This document shows positions 61,597 through 64,000 of a stretch of DNA of 64,000 bases, piece by piece. Position 1 is the stretch's first letter; each line of letters opens with the position of its first letter. Origin of the DNA: Loxodes magnus (lineage: Eukaryota; Ciliophora; Karyorelictea; Loxodida; Loxodidae); the NCBI GenBank assembly GCA_946699065.1, contig CAMPDV010001242.1:62001-126000 (forward strand), given 5' to 3'. The notes below the pieces were generated by a model that was not told where the DNA came from, did no database searches, and worked only from the letters and a program-made list of their open reading frames with translations. The translations under genes were made by a program, and so were the position numbers.

Positions 61597-61671
61597 TTTT
61601 TATATAATAATTAGATTTCAACGGCATATCTTAATGTAAAGTATTCAATAAGAGTTATAATTAAAAAGATG

Positions 61672-61945
61672 GTGGGAGCTGAGATTGACCTTATGAATCA
61701 TACTTTCTGGTTTTATGGCTAGGAACAAGTTCTTTCCTGTCGCTGAGAAAGTCCCTGGTCAAAGTCAACCTTTGCAAGGGAACGCCTTCCTTTTGATTAT
61801 CCACTCCTGGTAGGGGCTTGAAGCCTGGCTGCCCATAGCGATGGAGCTCCCTGGCAGCTGCTTTTCGAAAGCAACAGGATATCCCCGTTATCCCATGAAA
61901 GGAGTGTTGGGGTCGTTAAACTGCAAGAAGTTGCAGTCCAAAACC
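61672..61945. other. G+C-rich, strongly structured island
   Basis: About 270 bp near 50% G+C in otherwise very A+T-rich DNA. Perfect hairpins include CTGCAA-GAAG-TTGCAG (61921-61936), GCTTT-TCG-AAAGC (61860-61872) and GCTGCC/GGCAGC (61828-61833 with 61853-61858). On the minus strand it ends in a TTTTT run (Pol III-like terminator) and contains a B-box-like GGCTTCAAGCCCC. Both strands are also free of TGA in one frame each, so a protein fragment (for example minus-strand VPLQRLTLTRDFLSDRKEL) cannot be excluded. I recognise no known RNA family or protein. Confidence 0.45.
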
Positions 61946-61989
61946 CTTTAAGTTGAAATTAATTAATTAAATAAGAGTTCTGAATTATT

Positions 61990-62766
61990 TACTAGCATAT
62001 AATAGTTTGAAACTCTTATGAGTAAATTGGAAGTAATTAAGTTAAATTTTGAATCTATGTATTAGGAGGATTTAACTATACAGTGAAGTAAAACTTTGAT
62101 ACTATAAGAGTTTATGATGCAAATAAGAATATTTGATTAACTTATAGCAAGATAAATAAAAAAGCTCAGCTTCATGTATTTTCATTTATAGTAATAATTC
62201 GTTTCTCATCTATGGAATCAGAAGTTTTCTGGATACTCAATTTTATAACTTTAGAAAAATAAAGTCTGTGGACAAAAGTTCTATGAATATAGAGTACTCT
62301 GAACCTTTGCTTAGCCAGTTTCAAACTATAATTTCGTGTATTAATTTAACAATGAGAGTCAACTCAAGGCTTTTTATTTGAGTAAAAGCTAGTAGATTTT
62401 AGTGAGAAACTTGAGGAAAGAATTTAGTCATAATTAAACAAAATATACTTATCCCTAAAATATGTTGCTAACTTTAAGGCCTATATATCTATAAGAGTTA
62501 TTTAAATCTTCAGTGTAAATATTGTCTTTATTAAGATTTTTGATTAAGTAATTTATTTGAAATCAAGGATAAAATTAAATTTTTTAAATTTTACGAAAAG
62601 AGATCTGAATATAAAGAATATCCTTAAATGGAATTTCTAGAAATTAATATTTTCAAACTTTTTACTAGAAAGTTAAAGGTTTAATCCTAGAATTTAGCTT
62701 TGTAAATGCTTGTCCTAGAATAATGTTCGGAAAGAGTTTTCATCTTGTATTCTTTCAGATTTATGA
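61990..62766 (+). CDS. Second kelch-repeat protein (partial)
   Basis: Plus-strand frame with a clear kelch blade: VKFWIYVLGGFNYTVKQ, then NFDTIRVYDANKNIWLTYSK, with the Gly-Gly doublet, the Tyr-Asp and the Trp at proper spacing. The signature Trp is TGA 62134-62136; another TGA gives KFWIYVLGG. A weaker following blade reads FITLEKQSLWTKV with TGG. TAA/TAG are Gln throughout. The frame continues through less typical sequence; TGA 62764-62766 is the first plausible stop, and the frame stays open beyond it if read as Trp. No start codon is identified; upstream lies the structured island. A protein-interaction propeller is expected; the later part may be decayed. Confidence 0.5.
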
Positions 62767-63817
62767 TTTTTAAATATAAGCTTGTAATAAAATAATGTAG
62801 ATTTAAGAGTAATCTAAGCATAGAAGCTAATTTGAAGAGAGATTCAAGCTCTAGATTCTTACTTTAGCCAAATAAATAAAATTTAATCTCCTTAATTTTC
62901 AAATTTTAGTATTCTATTCCTTATATATCTTCAAATTAATGGATCTATTTTTAGCTCTATATATAAGCCAGACTCTTTAAAGAATTATCCTAAATTTAAG
63001 GAGATAAATCAATTCATTTAGTTTTTCTTCCTAAATATAATAAGAGAATAATCAGAAAACTTATTTTTTTAAAACTGATTATAAAATTAGAATGTAAAAT
63101 TAAGATATTATGAGATAGTTTCCCTTCTCTATCAATGCTAATTATAAATATTTGTAATAGTTAAAAAGCGAAATAAAAATTCATAAATTAATTACTTTAG
63201 CACTGTTTTCTTAATTCTTTACTTTAAAATTAGATTTAAATTAATTAATAAATCTCTTATAAAAGATTATATATGAATTCTAAGTTGCTCTTCTAGATTT
63301 TTATGAATGTAATTTAAAAGTAATTAGTATTTAAGCATATAATTTATAAAATAGCTTGAATTATAAATTAATTTAAGCCTTTACTATTTTTTAAATTTTT
63401 TTAAGCCTAAAATAAACTTTTAGATCTCTAATGTTAAATTCCTTTTTGAATTAAATCTAAATAATGTTAGTTTTATTATTTACTTAGAAGGATTAATAAC
63501 TTAAATAATACTTTTTGGTATATACATATAAAGTCATTTGTTATTTTTAAATATTTGATGCATTTTATAAATCTATTTTGCTTTTAAGTTTCTTTATTAA
63601 CGCTTTTCTATTTTCTCAGTTCCCTCTTATCATTTATAAGCTTTCAATTGCTTTCATTATTTTACTAATTTCATTTATCCCTTTACTATTGCTATGCTTC
63701 TTACTTATTTTTATTCTATTTTAGTCTCTTATCTTTCCTAATATGCCCAGTATAATGTCCCTAATAAATTGAGTAAATACAAAAAGTATAATTAACTTTA
63801 AACTGTATAGAAAAAAA
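62767..63817. other. A+T-rich spacer before tRNA-Asp
   Basis: No further RNA gene or repeat; a long TGA-poor frame continues from the kelch ORF to about 63.05 kb but lacks recognisable motifs. Confidence 0.35.
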
Positions 63818-63889
63818 CTCCGAGGCCGGGGATTGAACCCGGGTCGTCTGCGTGACAGGCAGAAATACTAGCCACTATACTACCTCGGA
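63818..63889 (-). tRNA. tRNA-Asp (anticodon GTC)
   Basis: Minus strand: acceptor TCCGAGG/CCTCGGA, D arm GTATAGTGGCTAGTAT, anticodon stem-loop TCTGCCTGTCACGCAGA (GTC), T arm CCCGGGTTCAATCCCCGG, discriminator G, T-run terminator downstream. No encoded CCA, no intron. Confidence 0.96.
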
Positions 63890-64000
63890 TCTTAGAATTA
63901 ATAACTTAAGAAGCTTATAAATAAATAGGTACCTAATTACTTAATGAGAGAAGCTGCCTATTATTTACATATTATATCTAGTTAAATCTATTTATTATTA

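Noticed and set aside
1..64000. Tetrahymena or Paramecium (TAA/TAG = Gln, TGA = stop only)
   Set aside because: Too many in-frame TGAs lie at conserved Trp positions in otherwise continuous frames, including two kelch repeats and several knuckles.
1..64000. Euplotes-type code (TGA = Cys)
   Set aside because: TGA replaces the first knuckle Cys in two decayed copies, but elsewhere it aligns with TGG and aromatic positions, and TAA/TAG are clearly sense here, unlike in Euplotes.

Overview
The window looks like nuclear DNA of a ciliate that has reassigned all three stop codons. It is very A+T-rich throughout. Convincing reading frames appear only when TAA and TAG are read as Gln and TGA is read as Trp inside genes and as stop at their ends. 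TGA falls on the conserved Trp of two kelch repeats and on the aromatic position of CCHC zinc knuckles, and it alternates with TGG at aligned sites of related copies. This matches the karyorelict code (Loxodes-like, NCBI table 27) or the Condylostoma code (table 28). It does not fit the Tetrahymena/Paramecium code or the Blepharisma code. Species is not determinable from this sequence, and all coding calls below assume this code.

Layout. 0.5-6.1 kb is the most gene-like host stretch: a tail-anchored Ser/Gln-rich protein (548-1541 +), an unknown ORF (2834-3451 -), a coiled-coil ORF (3620-3991 +), a clean 299-codon gene (4064-4963 -) and a probable membrane protein (5133-6083 +). A U3 snoRNA gene lies at 8.77-8.92 kb (-), and a one-domain RRM ORF at 9.66-9.92 kb (-). 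11-16.4 kb is retroelement territory. 17.0-34.2 kb is a tandem array of about eleven 1.59-kb units. 34.6-50 kb mixes small retroposons, a kelch gene, a perfect 54-copy heptanucleotide array and two copies, in opposite orientation, of a tRNA-Glu/tRNA-Lys pair. 52.7-54.9 kb holds a Myb/SANT-like gene and a coiled-coil gene. 55-61.6 kb is a second retroelement cluster with structured RNA repeats. 62-63.9 kb holds a second kelch ORF and tRNA-Asp.

The most interesting content is a family of short (about 0.65-0.96 kb) retroposon-like elements. Each carries one ORF with a basic N terminus, a coiled coil, an M-[DE]-[IV]-[ED] motif, a CCHC-like zinc knuckle and a basic tail. None carries a reverse transcriptase. 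Four have clear target-site duplications (12, 15, 18 and 18 bp), several start with A(n)TGG, and three share an A+T-rich 3' tail. One is nested in an older family member and two interrupt other ORFs. They resemble ORF1-only (HAL1-like) derivatives of a LINE. Two decayed LINE reverse transcriptases, at about 14.5-15.2 kb (+) and 58-59 kb (-), are plausible relics of the mobilising machinery.

Limits: with TGA as the only stop, open frames are common by chance in A+T-rich DNA. ORFs without a recognisable domain are therefore given modest confidence. Start codons, introns and true 3' ends are mostly unresolved.
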